NCBI GenBank assembly: GCA_903837285.1
Contig: CAILUD010000039.1
Location: 50,004-114,003 of the forward strand
Origin: an uncultured Bacteroidota bacterium
GTDB lineage: Bacteria > Bacteroidota > Bacteroidia > Bacteroidales > GWA2-32-17
DNA length: 64,000 nt
Reading direction: 5' to 3'
Shown here: piece by piece, positions 44,585-53,767 of the stretch
Position numbering within the stretch: position 1 is the first letter of the stretch
How the letters are laid out: each line of letters opens with the position of its first letter
Notes under the pieces: model-generated
Told to the model about the DNA's origin: nothing
The model's database searches: none
Seen by the model: only the letters and a program-made list of their open reading frames with translations
Made by a program: the position numbers and the translations under genes

Positions 44585-46036
44585 ATGAAAAATACAATTC
44601 GTTTTGTTTTAGATGGTAAGATCAGAGAAGTTGATTTTTCAAAATACCCTGAACTAAAACCAACTACAACTGTTTTAAATTATTTGCGTTCATTTCCAGA
44701 ACACAAAGGTGTTAAAGAAGGTTGTGCCGAAGGCGATTGTGGCGCTTGTACAATAGTGATTGCAGAAATTGGTGAAAACGAAAAACTTGTTTATAAAACT
44801 CTCGATTCCTGTTTGGTTTTTCTTCCCATGATACACGGAAAACAATTAATTACTGTTGAAAATTTAGCAATTACCGAAAATAACGAAAAATCACTTCACC
44901 TAGTTCAGCAATTATTGGTTGAGACTAATGGAAGCCAATGTGGATATTGTACTCCTGGAATTGTAATGTCGTTATTTGGAATTTATAAGAATCATCAAAA
45001 TCCTACTAAAGAAATAATAGAAGATGCGTTAACAGGAAATTTGTGTCGCTGTACCGGTTATCAACCAATAATTGAAGCAGCACAAAAAGCTTGTGTGAAT
45101 AATTGCGAAGACCATTTTTCAAAAAGCGAGAAAGAAGTAGTAGAGTTATTAAAAAAGATTAATTCAAATACTGAAACAATAACAATAAAAAACAAATCAC
45201 AGAAATATTTTAAACCATTTTCAATATCTGAGGCGCTAAGATTAAGAAATGAAAATCCAAATGCTATAATTATAAATGGTTCTACAGATATAGCATTGCG
45301 CCAAACAAAGAAAAATGAATTTTTTGCTGAAATACTGGATTTGTCTGGTGTTTCTGAATTAAAAAATATTAAAGTAGAAAATAATAGTATTGTTTTTGGT
45401 GCTGGTATAACAATAGAGCAGGTAAGAAATTATTCTATTGAAAAATTTCCTGCATTAAATAAAATATTAAATGTTTTTGGTTCTTTGCAAATAAGAAATA
45501 TTGCAACTATAGGTGGAAATGTAGGCTCTGCATCGCCAATTGGTGATACACTTCCTGTTTTATTTGCATATTGTGCTAAAATAAAATTACAATCTGAAAA
45601 TTCTGAAAGAATTATTGCTATTGAAGATTTTATTATAGGTTATCGGCAAGCTGATATAAAAAATGATGAACTGATAACTGAAGTAATAATACCAAAACAA
45701 GATAAAACGGGAGTAGTTAATTCATATAAAATTTCGAAAAGAAAAGATATGGATATTTCCACTGTCAGTAGTGCATTTAAGCTTAAATTAAGTGGAGAAA
45801 GTGTTTCTGAAATTTTACTTGCATTTGGTGGAATGGCTGCTGTAACTAAACGTGCTAAAGAAACTGAGAAATTGCTTATTGGTAAAAAATGGAATCGCGA
45901 AAATGTTGAAACTGCAATGAAAATTTTGGAAAAAGAATTCACTCCATTGTCAGATGCCCGTTCAGAAGCTGAGTTCAGAAGCACAGCAGCAAAAAATCTT
46001 TTGCTCAAGTTTTATCTTGAAACAAAACAGAATTAA
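44585..46036 (+). CDS. xdhA: Xanthine dehydrogenase small subunit (2Fe-2S and FAD)
   Basis: 483 residues, normal for a fused small subunit. The plant-type 2Fe-2S cluster uses Cys47, 52, 55 and 76 (GCAEGDCGAC, DSC); the second cluster uses Cys119, 122, 154 and 156 (CGYC, CRC). The FAD domain (~200-480) has NGSTDIALR and the TIGGNVGSASPIGD flavin site. It passes electrons from the molybdenum subunit to NAD+. It lies 18 bases upstream of the large subunit. Purine hydroxylation is the likely role, but related enzymes act on nicotinate or other heterocycles. Confidence 0.93.
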   Translation: MKNTIRFVLDGKIREVDFSKYPELKPTTTVLNYLRSFPEHKGVKEGCAEGDCGACTIVIAEIGENEKLVYKTLDSCLVFLPMIHGKQLITVENLAITENNEKSLHLVQQLLVETNGSQCGYCTPGIVMSLFGIYKNHQNPTKEIIEDALTGNLCRCTGYQPIIEAAQKACVNNCEDHFSKSEKEVVELLKKINSNTETITIKNKSQKYFKPFSISEALRLRNENPNAIIINGSTDIALRQTKKNEFFAEILDLSGVSELKNIKVENNSIVFGAGITIEQVRNYSIEKFPALNKILNVFGSLQIRNIATIGGNVGSASPIGDTLPVLFAYCAKIKLQSENSERIIAIEDFIIGYRQADIKNDELITEVIIPKQDKTGVVNSYKISKRKDMDISTVSSAFKLKLSGESVSEILLAFGGMAAVTKRAKETEKLLIGKKWNRENVETAMKILEKEFTPLSDARSEAEFRSTAAKNLLLKFYLETKQN

Positions 46037-46054
46037 GAATTAATAAGATTAAAG

Positions 46055-48373
46055 ATGTCAGATCAGATACATCATAATAGCGCAATAAGTCATGTAACCG
46101 GCGAATCGGTATACATAAATGATATGTTGATGAGTAGTCAGCTTTTGTTTGGTAAAGTTGTATTTAGTAAGTATGCTCATGCAAAAATCAAGAAAATTAA
46201 CATTAAGAAAGCTTTAAAGGTAAAAGGTGTACATGCTGTTATAATTGCTAAGAATATTCCAGGTGAAAACCAAATGGGACCAGTTATTCACGATGAGCCA
46301 TGTCTTGCCGAAAAAGTTGTGACTTTTGTTGGACAGGCGATAGCTCTTATTGCTGCCGAGAATAAAGATGCTTTATTACAAGCAGAAAAACTTATTGAAA
46401 TTGAATATGAAACTCTTGATGCAATTTTAGATATTGAAACATCAATTGCAAAAAATAATATTTTAGCTCCTCAAAGAAAGATTGAAAGAGGAAATGTTGA
46501 TCTGGCTTTAAAAAATTCTCCACATACTTTTAAAGGAGAATTAAAAACAAATGGACAAGAGCATTGGTATCTCGAAACTCAGACTGCGCTTGCTGTTCCG
46601 GGTGAGGGAAAAGAAATTATGGTTCATGCGTCAAGTCAGAATCCCACTGAAACACAGGCTATTGTTGCAGAAGTTTTGGGTATTTCTAAAAACGAAGTTG
46701 AGGTTGAAGTAAAGCGTATGGGCGGTGGCTTTGGTGGAAAAGAAACTCAGGGAAATCATGTTGCTGCATGGGCTGCCTTACTTGCTAATGCAACAAAGCG
46801 ACCTGTTAAAATTCATTTGTTCAGAGATGACGACCAGATTATGACTGGTAAACGTCATCGTTGTCTTTCAAAATATGAAATCGGATTTGATGAAGCAGGT
46901 AAAATTCTTGCATATAAAGTAGAAATAAATACTGATGCCGGAGCTGCTTTTGATCTTTCAATGGCAATCCTTGAGAGAGCAATGCTTCATGCAGATAGTT
47001 CATATTTTATTCCCGATGTTCAGATTATTGGCAGAGCATGGAAAACAAATCTTCCGTCAAATACTGCATATCGTGGTTTTGGCGGACCACAGGGGATGGC
47101 TGTTATTGAAAATTTAATCGATATGATTGCACGTTACTTAAAAAAAGACAGTGCAGAAATCAGACTTTTAAATTTTTATAACATCGATAAAAATAATTTT
47201 ACTCCATATGGTCAGAAAATAGATAGTAACAGATTATTTGTTATGTATGACCAGTTAATTAAATCTTCGGAATATTCGAAACGAAGAAATGAAATTGATA
47301 AATTTAACAACGAGAACGAATTTGTAAAAAGAGGTATGGCAATTACTCCGGTTAAATTCGGGATTTCATTTACTACTTCATTTTTAAATCAGGCAGGGGC
47401 ATTGGTCAATATTTACACCGATGGAACTGTTTTAGTTAATCATGGTGGAACAGAAATGGGGCAGGGGCTTCATACTAAAATGTTGCAGGTTGCTTCAGTG
47501 GAATTAGGTATTTCGCCCGACAGAATAAAAGTAAATGCAACAAATACTTCAAAGGTTCCTAATACTTCACCAACTGCTGCATCTTCAGGAAGTGATATAA
47601 ATGGAATGGCGGTAAAGAATGCTACTGATATAATAAAATCTAGGCTTGTAGAGGTTGTTATTTCTGAATTTGAAAGACTATATCCAAATAACAAATCACT
47701 TAATGAAAATATTGTTTTTGAAAATAATTTTATATTTGATAAATTATATCCACAAAATAAAATCTCTTTTAACGAGATAATTAAAACTGCATATATTAAG
47801 CAGGTCAGTTTAAGTTCTACAGGTTATTACAAAACTCCGGGAATTTATTTCGACAGAGATAAAGGGCAGGGAAATCCGTTTTATTATTTTTCATACGGAA
47901 TGTCAGTTTCTGAAGTTGAGATTGATTCTTTAACAGGACAATACAAATTGTTACGAAGTGACATTCTTAATGATGTTGGTAATTCAATAAATGAAGGAAT
48001 AGATATCGGACAGGTTGAAGGTGCCTTTATTCAAGGTGTTGGTTGGGTTACAACCGAGGAATTAAAATGGGATAAAACTGGAAACCTTACAACTCATTCT
48101 CCTGATACTTATAAAATTCCAACTGTAAATGATATCCCAAAAGATTTTAGAGTTGAATTATTGAAAAATGCTCCAAATTCAGGAACAATTTTAAAAAGTA
48201 AAGCAGTAGGTGAACCACCGTTTATGCTTGCGTTTTCAGTATGGCTTGCAATAAAGGATGCGATCTCAGCAGTTGGAAATCATACAATTGAGCCTGATTT
48301 TACATTACCTGCAACTTATGAGGTAATATTGCTTTCGTCTGAAAAAATAAGAAACAAATTGAAAGTTAAATAA
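46055..48373 (+). CDS. xdhB: Xanthine dehydrogenase molybdopterin-binding subunit
   Basis: 772 residues, full length. Motifs of the molybdenum hydroxylase fold are HNSAISHVTGES at the start, QNPTETQ, MGGGFGGKET, NTAYRGFGGPQG, GGTEMGQGLHTKM and the catalytic Glu720 in GEPPFML, which acts as base on the substrate. The large-subunit arrangement AH-type (bicyclic) plus small subunit fits XDH of Bacteroidota and Clostridia. No xdhC-like maturation gene is near. Downstream ygeY and ygeW homologues hint at the selenium-linked branch of these enzymes, where a labile Se replaces the terminal sulfur; inference. Confidence 0.93.
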   Translation: MSDQIHHNSAISHVTGESVYINDMLMSSQLLFGKVVFSKYAHAKIKKINIKKALKVKGVHAVIIAKNIPGENQMGPVIHDEPCLAEKVVTFVGQAIALIAAENKDALLQAEKLIEIEYETLDAILDIETSIAKNNILAPQRKIERGNVDLALKNSPHTFKGELKTNGQEHWYLETQTALAVPGEGKEIMVHASSQNPTETQAIVAEVLGISKNEVEVEVKRMGGGFGGKETQGNHVAAWAALLANATKRPVKIHLFRDDDQIMTGKRHRCLSKYEIGFDEAGKILAYKVEINTDAGAAFDLSMAILERAMLHADSSYFIPDVQIIGRAWKTNLPSNTAYRGFGGPQGMAVIENLIDMIARYLKKDSAEIRLLNFYNIDKNNFTPYGQKIDSNRLFVMYDQLIKSSEYSKRRNEIDKFNNENEFVKRGMAITPVKFGISFTTSFLNQAGALVNIYTDGTVLVNHGGTEMGQGLHTKMLQVASVELGISPDRIKVNATNTSKVPNTSPTAASSGSDINGMAVKNATDIIKSRLVEVVISEFERLYPNNKSLNENIVFENNFIFDKLYPQNKISFNEIIKTAYIKQVSLSSTGYYKTPGIYFDRDKGQGNPFYYFSYGMSVSEVEIDSLTGQYKLLRSDILNDVGNSINEGIDIGQVEGAFIQGVGWVTTEELKWDKTGNLTTHSPDTYKIPTVNDIPKDFRVELLKNAPNSGTILKSKAVGEPPFMLAFSVWLAIKDAISAVGNHTIEPDFTLPATYEVILLSSEKIRNKLKVK

Positions 48374-48374
48374 T

Positions 48375-48408
48375 TTTGACTTTATATTAAAACAATATCA
48401 TAAATTTG
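48375..48408 (+). promoter_or_regulatory. Promoter upstream of ygeY
   Basis: TTTG (48375-48378), a 22-base gap, then TAAATTTG (48401-48408), 22 bases before the ATG. A near-consensus Bacteroidota promoter directly after the xdhB stop, so ygeY can be expressed separately. Confidence 0.65.
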
Positions 48409-48430
48409 CGACCCATTTAAATAAAAAGAA

Positions 48431-49618
48431 ATGAACGAAATTTTTAGTAAAATTAATGCACTTGCAGAAAAGTATAAAGACTATACTGCTAATAATTTAT
48501 CAAAGCTGATAAAGATAAAATCAATCAGCATGAATGAAAAAGATGTTCAGTTAGAACTTAAACGACAGATGGAGGAAGCCGGCTTTGATGAGGTGAGAAT
48601 TGACGGTCTTGGAAATGTAATTGGCAGAATTGGTAACGGGAAACGTATTTTAGCTATTGATGGCCACATGGATACAGTTGATGTTGGGAATATTGACAAC
48701 TGGACTTTCGATCCTTTTTCTGGTGAAATAAAAGATGGTTATGTGCATGGTCGTGGAACAGTTGATCAGGAAGGTGGACCAGCTGCTGCGGTAACTTCAG
48801 GGAAAATTTTAAAAGAACTTGGTTTTGATAAAGACCTTACAGTTTATGTTGTGGGTAGTGTTATGGAAGAGGACTGCGATGGTCTTTGCTGGAAGTATAT
48901 TGTTGAAGAAGAAAAATTAATTCCGGATTTTGTAATAAGTACAGAGCCAACTAACCTCAATATTTATAGAGGTCACAGAGGTAGAATGGAAATTGTTGTA
49001 AAATTCCGTGGTGTTTCATGTCATGGCAGTGCACCAGAAAGAGGAAAAAATGCAATTTATATGGCTGCACGCGCTGCTCTCGAAATTGAAAAATTAAACG
49101 AAAGATTAGGAACAGATCCGTTTTTAGGAAAAGGTTCTGTAACAATATCCGAAATAAAATCAGGAAGTCCTTCGTTATGCGCTGTTGCTGATTATGCGCA
49201 GTTTCATTTGGACAGACGTCTAACCTGGGGAGAGACTAAAGAATCTGCTGTTTCAGAAATCGAAGAAATAGTAAAAGGCATGGATGCCACAGTTGAGATT
49301 TTATATTACGAGGAACTTGCATATACCGGATTAAAATACGGAATGGAAAAATATTATCCTACCTGGAAAATAGAAGAAGGTGAGCATGTTGTTCAAGCAG
49401 GAGTTCAGGCTTTTGAAGGTTTATTTAACAAAAAACCTTTGATTGATAAATGGACATTCTCAACAAATGGAATTGCAACAAATGGAATGTATAAAATCCC
49501 AACAATAGGTTTTGGTCCGGGCAATGAGGTTCTTGCTCATGCTCCTGATGAAAAGGTTCTTGTTAGTGATCTTGTTGCTGCTTCAGCATTCTACGCTGCT
49601 TATGCGTATATGATTTAA
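48431..49618 (+). CDS. ygeY: YgeY-type M20 family hydrolase (selenium-linked)
   Basis: 395 residues of the M20/DapE fold. Metal ligands and catalytic residues are found in DGHMDTVDVG, GRGTVDQEGGPA (bridging Asp and nearby Glu), VMEEDCDG, and GHRGRMEIVVKF plus SCHGSAPERGKNA at the dimer/lid domain; GPGNEVLAHAPDEKV carries the last His. Closest named relative by motif and context is YgeY of E. coli. Substrate is unknown; its constant neighbours are purine or carbamoyl-transfer genes. Confidence 0.85.
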   Translation: MNEIFSKINALAEKYKDYTANNLSKLIKIKSISMNEKDVQLELKRQMEEAGFDEVRIDGLGNVIGRIGNGKRILAIDGHMDTVDVGNIDNWTFDPFSGEIKDGYVHGRGTVDQEGGPAAAVTSGKILKELGFDKDLTVYVVGSVMEEDCDGLCWKYIVEEEKLIPDFVISTEPTNLNIYRGHRGRMEIVVKFRGVSCHGSAPERGKNAIYMAARAALEIEKLNERLGTDPFLGKGSVTISEIKSGSPSLCAVADYAQFHLDRRLTWGETKESAVSEIEEIVKGMDATVEILYYEELAYTGLKYGMEKYYPTWKIEEGEHVVQAGVQAFEGLFNKKPLIDKWTFSTNGIATNGMYKIPTIGFGPGNEVLAHAPDEKVLVSDLVAASAFYAAYAYMI

Positions 49619-49619
49619 G

Positions 49620-49666
49620 AAATGGCAACGCGGAAAACGCAGATGTAGCGGATAAACGCCGATAAA
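49620..49666. repeat. Left arm of the composite inverted repeat
   Basis: Begins AATGGCAACGCGGAAAACGC. Aligned to the reverse of 49890-49937 (AATGGCAACACAGATTAAAC) it matches at most positions. Confidence 0.7.
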
Positions 49667-49685
49667 TCTAAACTCTTTCCTTCAT

Positions 49686-49736
49686 GTCATTCTGAACGTA
49701 GTGAAGAATCTAGATACGTATCATTCGTATCTAGAT
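49686..49736. repeat. GTCATTCTGA repeat with ATCTAGATACG palindrome
   Basis: The repeat continues into ATCTAGATACG (49708-49718) that pairs perfectly with CGTATCTAGAT (49726-49736) across a 7-base loop. Confidence 0.75.
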
Positions 49737-49779
49737 CCTTCATTCCGTTACACTTCATTCTGGTTGACAATACGGTTTT

Positions 49780-49815
49780 GTCATTCTGAGCGAAGCGAAG
49801 AATCTAAAGATTCTA
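49780..49815. repeat. GTCATTCTGAGCGAAGCGAAG repeat
   Basis: Third copy of the family; ends in an AGAATCT-AA-AGATTCT palindrome. Confidence 0.75.
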
Positions 49816-49864
49816 GAATAGATGTTTCGTTACACTCAACATGACAAAAAAAGAAAAAAAACCT

Positions 49865-49872
49865 TATTTTTG
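49865..49872 (+). promoter_or_regulatory. -7 element (TATTTTTG) upstream of ygeW
   Basis: Exact TAnnTTTG, 80 bases before the ATG; partly upstream of the right repeat arm. Confidence 0.45.
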
Positions 49873-49889
49873 TAAAATAAATTTTAAAA

Positions 49890-49937
49890 TAAATCAGTGG
49901 CAATCAGCTTAAATCCGTTTAATCTGTGTTGCCATTT
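49890..49937. repeat. Right arm of the composite inverted repeat
   Basis: AAATCAGTGGCAATCAGCTT through TGTGTTGCCATTTT, inverted relative to 49620-49666. Confidence 0.7.
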
Positions 49938-49951
49938 TAATCCAAAATACT

Positions 49952-51142
49952 ATGTCAGAATTCAACAAATTAATTTCAGAGATTAAAAATCTTAACACCG
50001 GACTTTTCGAAAAAGATTTTCTTTTAACATGGGACAAAACAGAAGCAGAATTAAAACAGACTTTATTAGTTGCTGAAGCATTAAAACATCTTCGTGATAA
50101 TAATATTTCTGCAAAATGTTTTGACTCGGGATTGGCAATATCTAATTTCCGTGATAATTCAACAAGAACAAGGTTTTCATTTGCTTCAGCATGTAATCTT
50201 TTAGGGTTAGAAGTCCAGGATTTAGATGAAGGTAAATCACAGATAGCACATGGCGAAACTGTTCGCGAAACTGCAAATATGATTTCTTTCCTGACTGATG
50301 TTATAGGAATTCGTGATGATATGTATTTAGGTGCCGGTCATACTTACATGGTAGAAGTTGGCGAAGCTCTTGAAGATGGATTTAAAAATGGTGTGCTTCC
50401 TTCACGCCCTGGTATTGTTAATTTACAATGTGATATTGATCACCCTACACAATCTATGGCTGATTTGTTACACCTTAAAAATTATTTTGGTTCTCTTGAG
50501 AATTTAAAAGGTAAAAAAATTGCAATGACATGGGCTTATTCTCCAAGTTATGGCAAGCCTTTATCAGTTCCTCAGGGTATTATTGGTTTAATGACTCGCA
50601 TGGGAATGGAAGTTGAATTAGCATATCCAGAAGGTTATGAATTAATACCGGAAGTTATTGGCATTTCTAAGAAAAATGCTGCACAATCAGGCGGTAAATT
50701 TAATGTTGTAAACTCAATGGACGATGCATTTAAAAATGCAGATATCGTTTATCCAAAGAGCTGGGCACCATATAAAGTTATGGAACGCAGAACTGTTCTT
50801 TTGCAGAATAATGATAGCACAGGATTAAAATCTCTTGAACAGGAATGCCTTGCAAACAATGCTAAATTTAAAAACTGGGAATGCACAGAAGAAAAGATGA
50901 AACTTACCAAAGATGGAAAAGCTTTATACATGCATTGTTTACCTGCCGATATTTCTAATGTTTCATGCAAAGAAGGTGAGGTAGCCGATACAGTTTTTGA
51001 AAGATACCGTATTGAAACTTATAAAGAAGCTGGTTTTAAACCTTATATTATTGCCTCAATGATATTAAATAACAAATTTAAAAACGCAGGTGCAATTTTA
51101 GAAAAGTTATATAATCAAAAAAGAGAGAGAATAATATTATAA
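49952..51142 (+). CDS. ygeW: Knotted carbamoyltransferase YgeW
   Basis: 396 residues, full length. Carbamoyl-phosphate site SNFRDNSTRTRFSF, the YgeW-specific LDEGKSQIAHGETVRETANM segment, the IDHPTQSMADLLHL substrate block and the HCLPADIS motif. YgeW belongs to the knotted transcarbamylases; its true substrate is unresolved and it is not an ordinary ornithine or aspartate enzyme. A separate genuine PyrB is encoded at 16885, so pyrimidine synthesis does not need this protein. Neighbouring ygeY and xdh genes support a purine-linked role. Confidence 0.92.
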   Translation: MSEFNKLISEIKNLNTGLFEKDFLLTWDKTEAELKQTLLVAEALKHLRDNNISAKCFDSGLAISNFRDNSTRTRFSFASACNLLGLEVQDLDEGKSQIAHGETVRETANMISFLTDVIGIRDDMYLGAGHTYMVEVGEALEDGFKNGVLPSRPGIVNLQCDIDHPTQSMADLLHLKNYFGSLENLKGKKIAMTWAYSPSYGKPLSVPQGIIGLMTRMGMEVELAYPEGYELIPEVIGISKKNAAQSGGKFNVVNSMDDAFKNADIVYPKSWAPYKVMERRTVLLQNNDSTGLKSLEQECLANNAKFKNWECTEEKMKLTKDGKALYMHCLPADISNVSCKEGEVADTVFERYRIETYKEAGFKPYIIASMILNNKFKNAGAILEKLYNQKRERIIL

Positions 51143-51165
51143 CAAATCACCATTATGTCATTCCG

Positions 51166-51179
51166 TTCGCCGCGGCGAA
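51166..51179. repeat. 14 bp CG palindrome, perfect copy
   Basis: TTCGCCGCGGCGAA, perfectly self-complementary. It sits inside a second repeat (ATTCCG ... CGGAAT). Confidence 0.8.
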
Positions 51180-51271
51180 TTGATCCGGAATCTACATTAA
51201 TGAAATAAAAAAAAGTTATACATCATTCCGAACTGACTTTAACGTAATGTAGCATTTCATATAAAGGAGAT

Positions 51272-51294
51272 GGCGGATCAGGTCCGCAATGACG
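51272..51294. repeat. REP-like hairpin, TCAGG-loop variant
   Basis: GCGGA-TCAGG-TCCGC followed by AATGACG; third member of the TCAAG-loop family. Confidence 0.75.
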
Positions 51295-51319
51295 TATTAT
51301 AACAAAATACTATAAAAAT

Positions 51320-51346
51320 AAAAGCCGTACAAATTGTACGGCTTTT
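51320..51346. terminator. Bidirectional terminator between ygeW and the hybrid kinase
   Basis: AAAAGCCGTAC/GTACGGCTTTT, perfect 11-base stem with an AAATT loop; T-rich on both sides. Located between convergent stops. Confidence 0.88.
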
Positions 51347-51390
51347 GTGATTTTAAATTTTAACTTATTTACTTCTCGATACGCTTCGCT

Positions 51391-51404
51391 TTCGCCACGG
51401 CGGA
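51391..51404. repeat. 14 bp CG palindrome
   Basis: TTCGCCACGGCGGA, inside a CTCGATACGCTTCGC-type repeat. Confidence 0.65.
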
Positions 51405-51457
51405 GTAGTGGAGGAAGTAGTATACAGAGTTTGGTTGTTCTTTTAAATTAATGAAAA

Positions 51458-53610
51458 TTATTTTTTAAAATATTCTTCAATTAATTTTTCTATTATATAT
51501 CTTTCATAAGGCTTTGTAATAAATTCGTTACATCCAGCATCAAATGCTTTTTGTCTGTCGTTATCAAAAGTATATGCTGTTTGTGCAAAAATAATTACAC
51601 CTGCATTAAATTTTCGTATTTGACGTATAGTGTCGTATCCGTCCATAATGGGTAATTTAATATCCATTAAAATTAAATCTATATCTAAATTATTTTTGCA
51701 AATTCTAAACGCATCAAGTCCATTATTTGCCCATAAAATTTCTTTACTGTATTTTTCTATTTTTAATGTTATTATTTTTTCTATTACTTTATCGTCTTCA
51801 ACTATGAGTATTTTTAAACTTCTTAAAACTTTATTTTCTTCAAAATTTTCTGTGTCATTTATTATGCTAAGATTATTTGCAGAAACTTTATCATAAGGCA
51901 AAGTAAAATAAAAGGTAGATCCTATGCCTCGTTCACTTTCTACCCATATTTTACCACCTAATAATTCGACATAAGCTTTTGAAATAGATAATCCTAAGCC
52001 CGACCCTTCATATTCTCTTGAATATGCCTCGCTACCTTGCCTAAACCTATCAAATATAATTTTTAGCTGAGTATTGTTAATACCTATTCCTGTATCTTTT
52101 ACATAAAACTCTAGAAATTCATCTTTAAAATTATAACCAAATTCAATAACTCCTTTATTGGTAAATTTAATAGCATTTTTAATAATGTTAGTGAGAATTG
52201 AGTATACCTTTTCTTTGTCTGTATTTAAAACAATTCCGTACTTTGCTAAAGTGTTATTTAATTTAAATTTTAATCCTTTTAATTCTGCTTCAGGCTTAAA
52301 AAAAGAATAAATAAATTCAATTTGTTCGTTTATATTAGTAGCAGTAATATTAATGTCATAAATGCCAATATCAATTTTTGATATAACTATAATATCATTA
52401 ATTATATTTAGCATACGCTGTCCGCTTTTTTCAATAATAGAAATATATTCTTTTTGCGTTTCAAAAGAAAGTTCTTGATTTTTAAGAAAATATGCAAATC
52501 CTAGAATTCCACTTATAGGAGTTCTAATTTCGTGGCTCATATTTGCCAGAAATGCCGATTTTAAACGGTCACTTTCTTCGGCTTTTTCTTTTTCTTTTAT
52601 TAAAATGTTATGAGTATGAATTCTTTCCAGCTCAGTTGCAACACGCATGCTAACTAATTTTAATATCGTTTCAACTAAAGCAGGGTTATTTATTGGTTTT
52701 TCGCCAATAACTGCAATAAAACCGATAGGCTTATTAATAAAGCTATATATTGTTACTCCAATAAAACTTTTTGCCTTTAAATAATTAAATAATGTGTTTT
52801 TAGGAAATATTTCGTTTACATTGTCTTGAAAATAACAACTTGTTTTTCCAATAAAAAAATCAAAAGGAGTTTCTTTTAAATTTAACGATTTATGTGAAAA
52901 ATTATTTTTACCATCGCAAACAGCTAAGGTTTTTGTTGTAAATCCATCATGTTCCAATTTTTCTATACAAACGTATTCCATACATAATGTTTGCGAAAGA
53001 TACTTTGTTACAGACTCAAAAAAATTACTATAATCATTATAGCTTTTATTCTGAAGCAAGAATAATTGAACGTTTTCTATCTGTTTTATATCTGTTATAT
53101 TTGTTAAAGATATATAGTAATTGTTGTCATTTTGTTTCGCAATACTCGATAAAAGAATATGTAACGGCGAATTTCGATTTTCAGTTATATTACTTCACAA
53201 GATTCATTTTTATTTGAATTTTTTATTTTTTTTATAAATACATCAAAAATATATTTTGATTCTCCATTTAACAATAAGTCAAATCGTTTATTTAATATTT
53301 CTCCTCTATTTTTTCCTAAAAAAACTGATGCTAAAAGATTAAGCTCAATAATTATTTTTTCGCTAGAAAGTGTAACATAGCCAGAAGGCGCAAAATCATA
53401 TAATTCTATATATTTTTCTGCAAGTAAATCAGCATTTTCTTTTGCAAGTTCTAGCTCTGCATTTTGAAGTTCAAGTTCAATTTTATGCACCTCAAGATCA
53501 TGGTTAAATTTAAGTGCATTAGCGGCTACAATGCTTTTATCAGGAATGCTAGATTCCTGTTCATGTATTTCTTCTGCTTTTTTACGAAGTTTTACTTTTT
53601 TATTTGCCAT
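51458..53610 (-). pseudogene. Hybrid sensor histidine kinase/response regulator, interrupted by a single-base frameshift
   Basis: Signalling protein in two pieces. The 5' piece (53610-53185) has a coiled-coil leader and PAS start (YDFAPSGYVTL). The 3' piece (from TTG ~53059) has a GAF domain, a HisKA box (ANMSHEIRTP), an ATPase domain (NIIKNAIKFTNKG, DTGIGI, GSGLGL) and a C-terminal receiver (VEDD, LILMDIKLPIMDG, KP lysine). The 5' piece stops at SCEVI. In the next frame the coding continues as NITENRNSPLHILLSS to LTNITDIKQIENVQLF, the missing PAS end. Adding one A in GTAATATAAC (~53185-53193) rejoins both into 717 residues. Without it, the kinase piece lacks a normal start. Confidence 0.88.
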
Positions 53611-53665
53611 AAATTACATTAAAACTTCATTTCTTATAGAAACTTTTTAAAAATCAAATAATTAT

Positions 53666-53673
53666 CAAAGATA
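53666..53673 (-). promoter_or_regulatory. -7 element (TATCTTTG) upstream of the hybrid kinase
   Basis: Exact TAnnTTTG on minus, 56 bases before ATG 53610. Confidence 0.45.
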
Positions 53674-53767
53674 CATCAAATCGGATAAATTTCTTAACGA
53701 TTTTTAACTAAGTGATTTACCTGGCTTGCTTATAAGATATTAAGATAAAAAGAAAATATTTATGTTT

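Larger units (their letters stand above)
49619..49951. other. 333-base composite repeat region between ygeY and ygeW
   Basis: Outer inverted arms (49620-49666 and 49890-49937) enclose two GTCATTCTGA repeats and a perfect 11-base palindrome. A TATTTTTG element (49865-49872) may serve ygeW. No gene. Confidence 0.75.
51143..51457. other. 315-base repeat-rich gap between ygeW and the hybrid kinase
   Basis: Contains two 14 bp CG palindromes (51166-51179, 51391-51404), a TCAGG-loop hairpin (51272-51294), and a bidirectional terminator. No gene. Confidence 0.75.

Noticed and set aside
45640..46008. 122-codon minus frame inside xdhA
   Set aside because: Opposite strand of a conserved FAD-domain region; rich in Ser/Leu/Phe as expected for a shadow.
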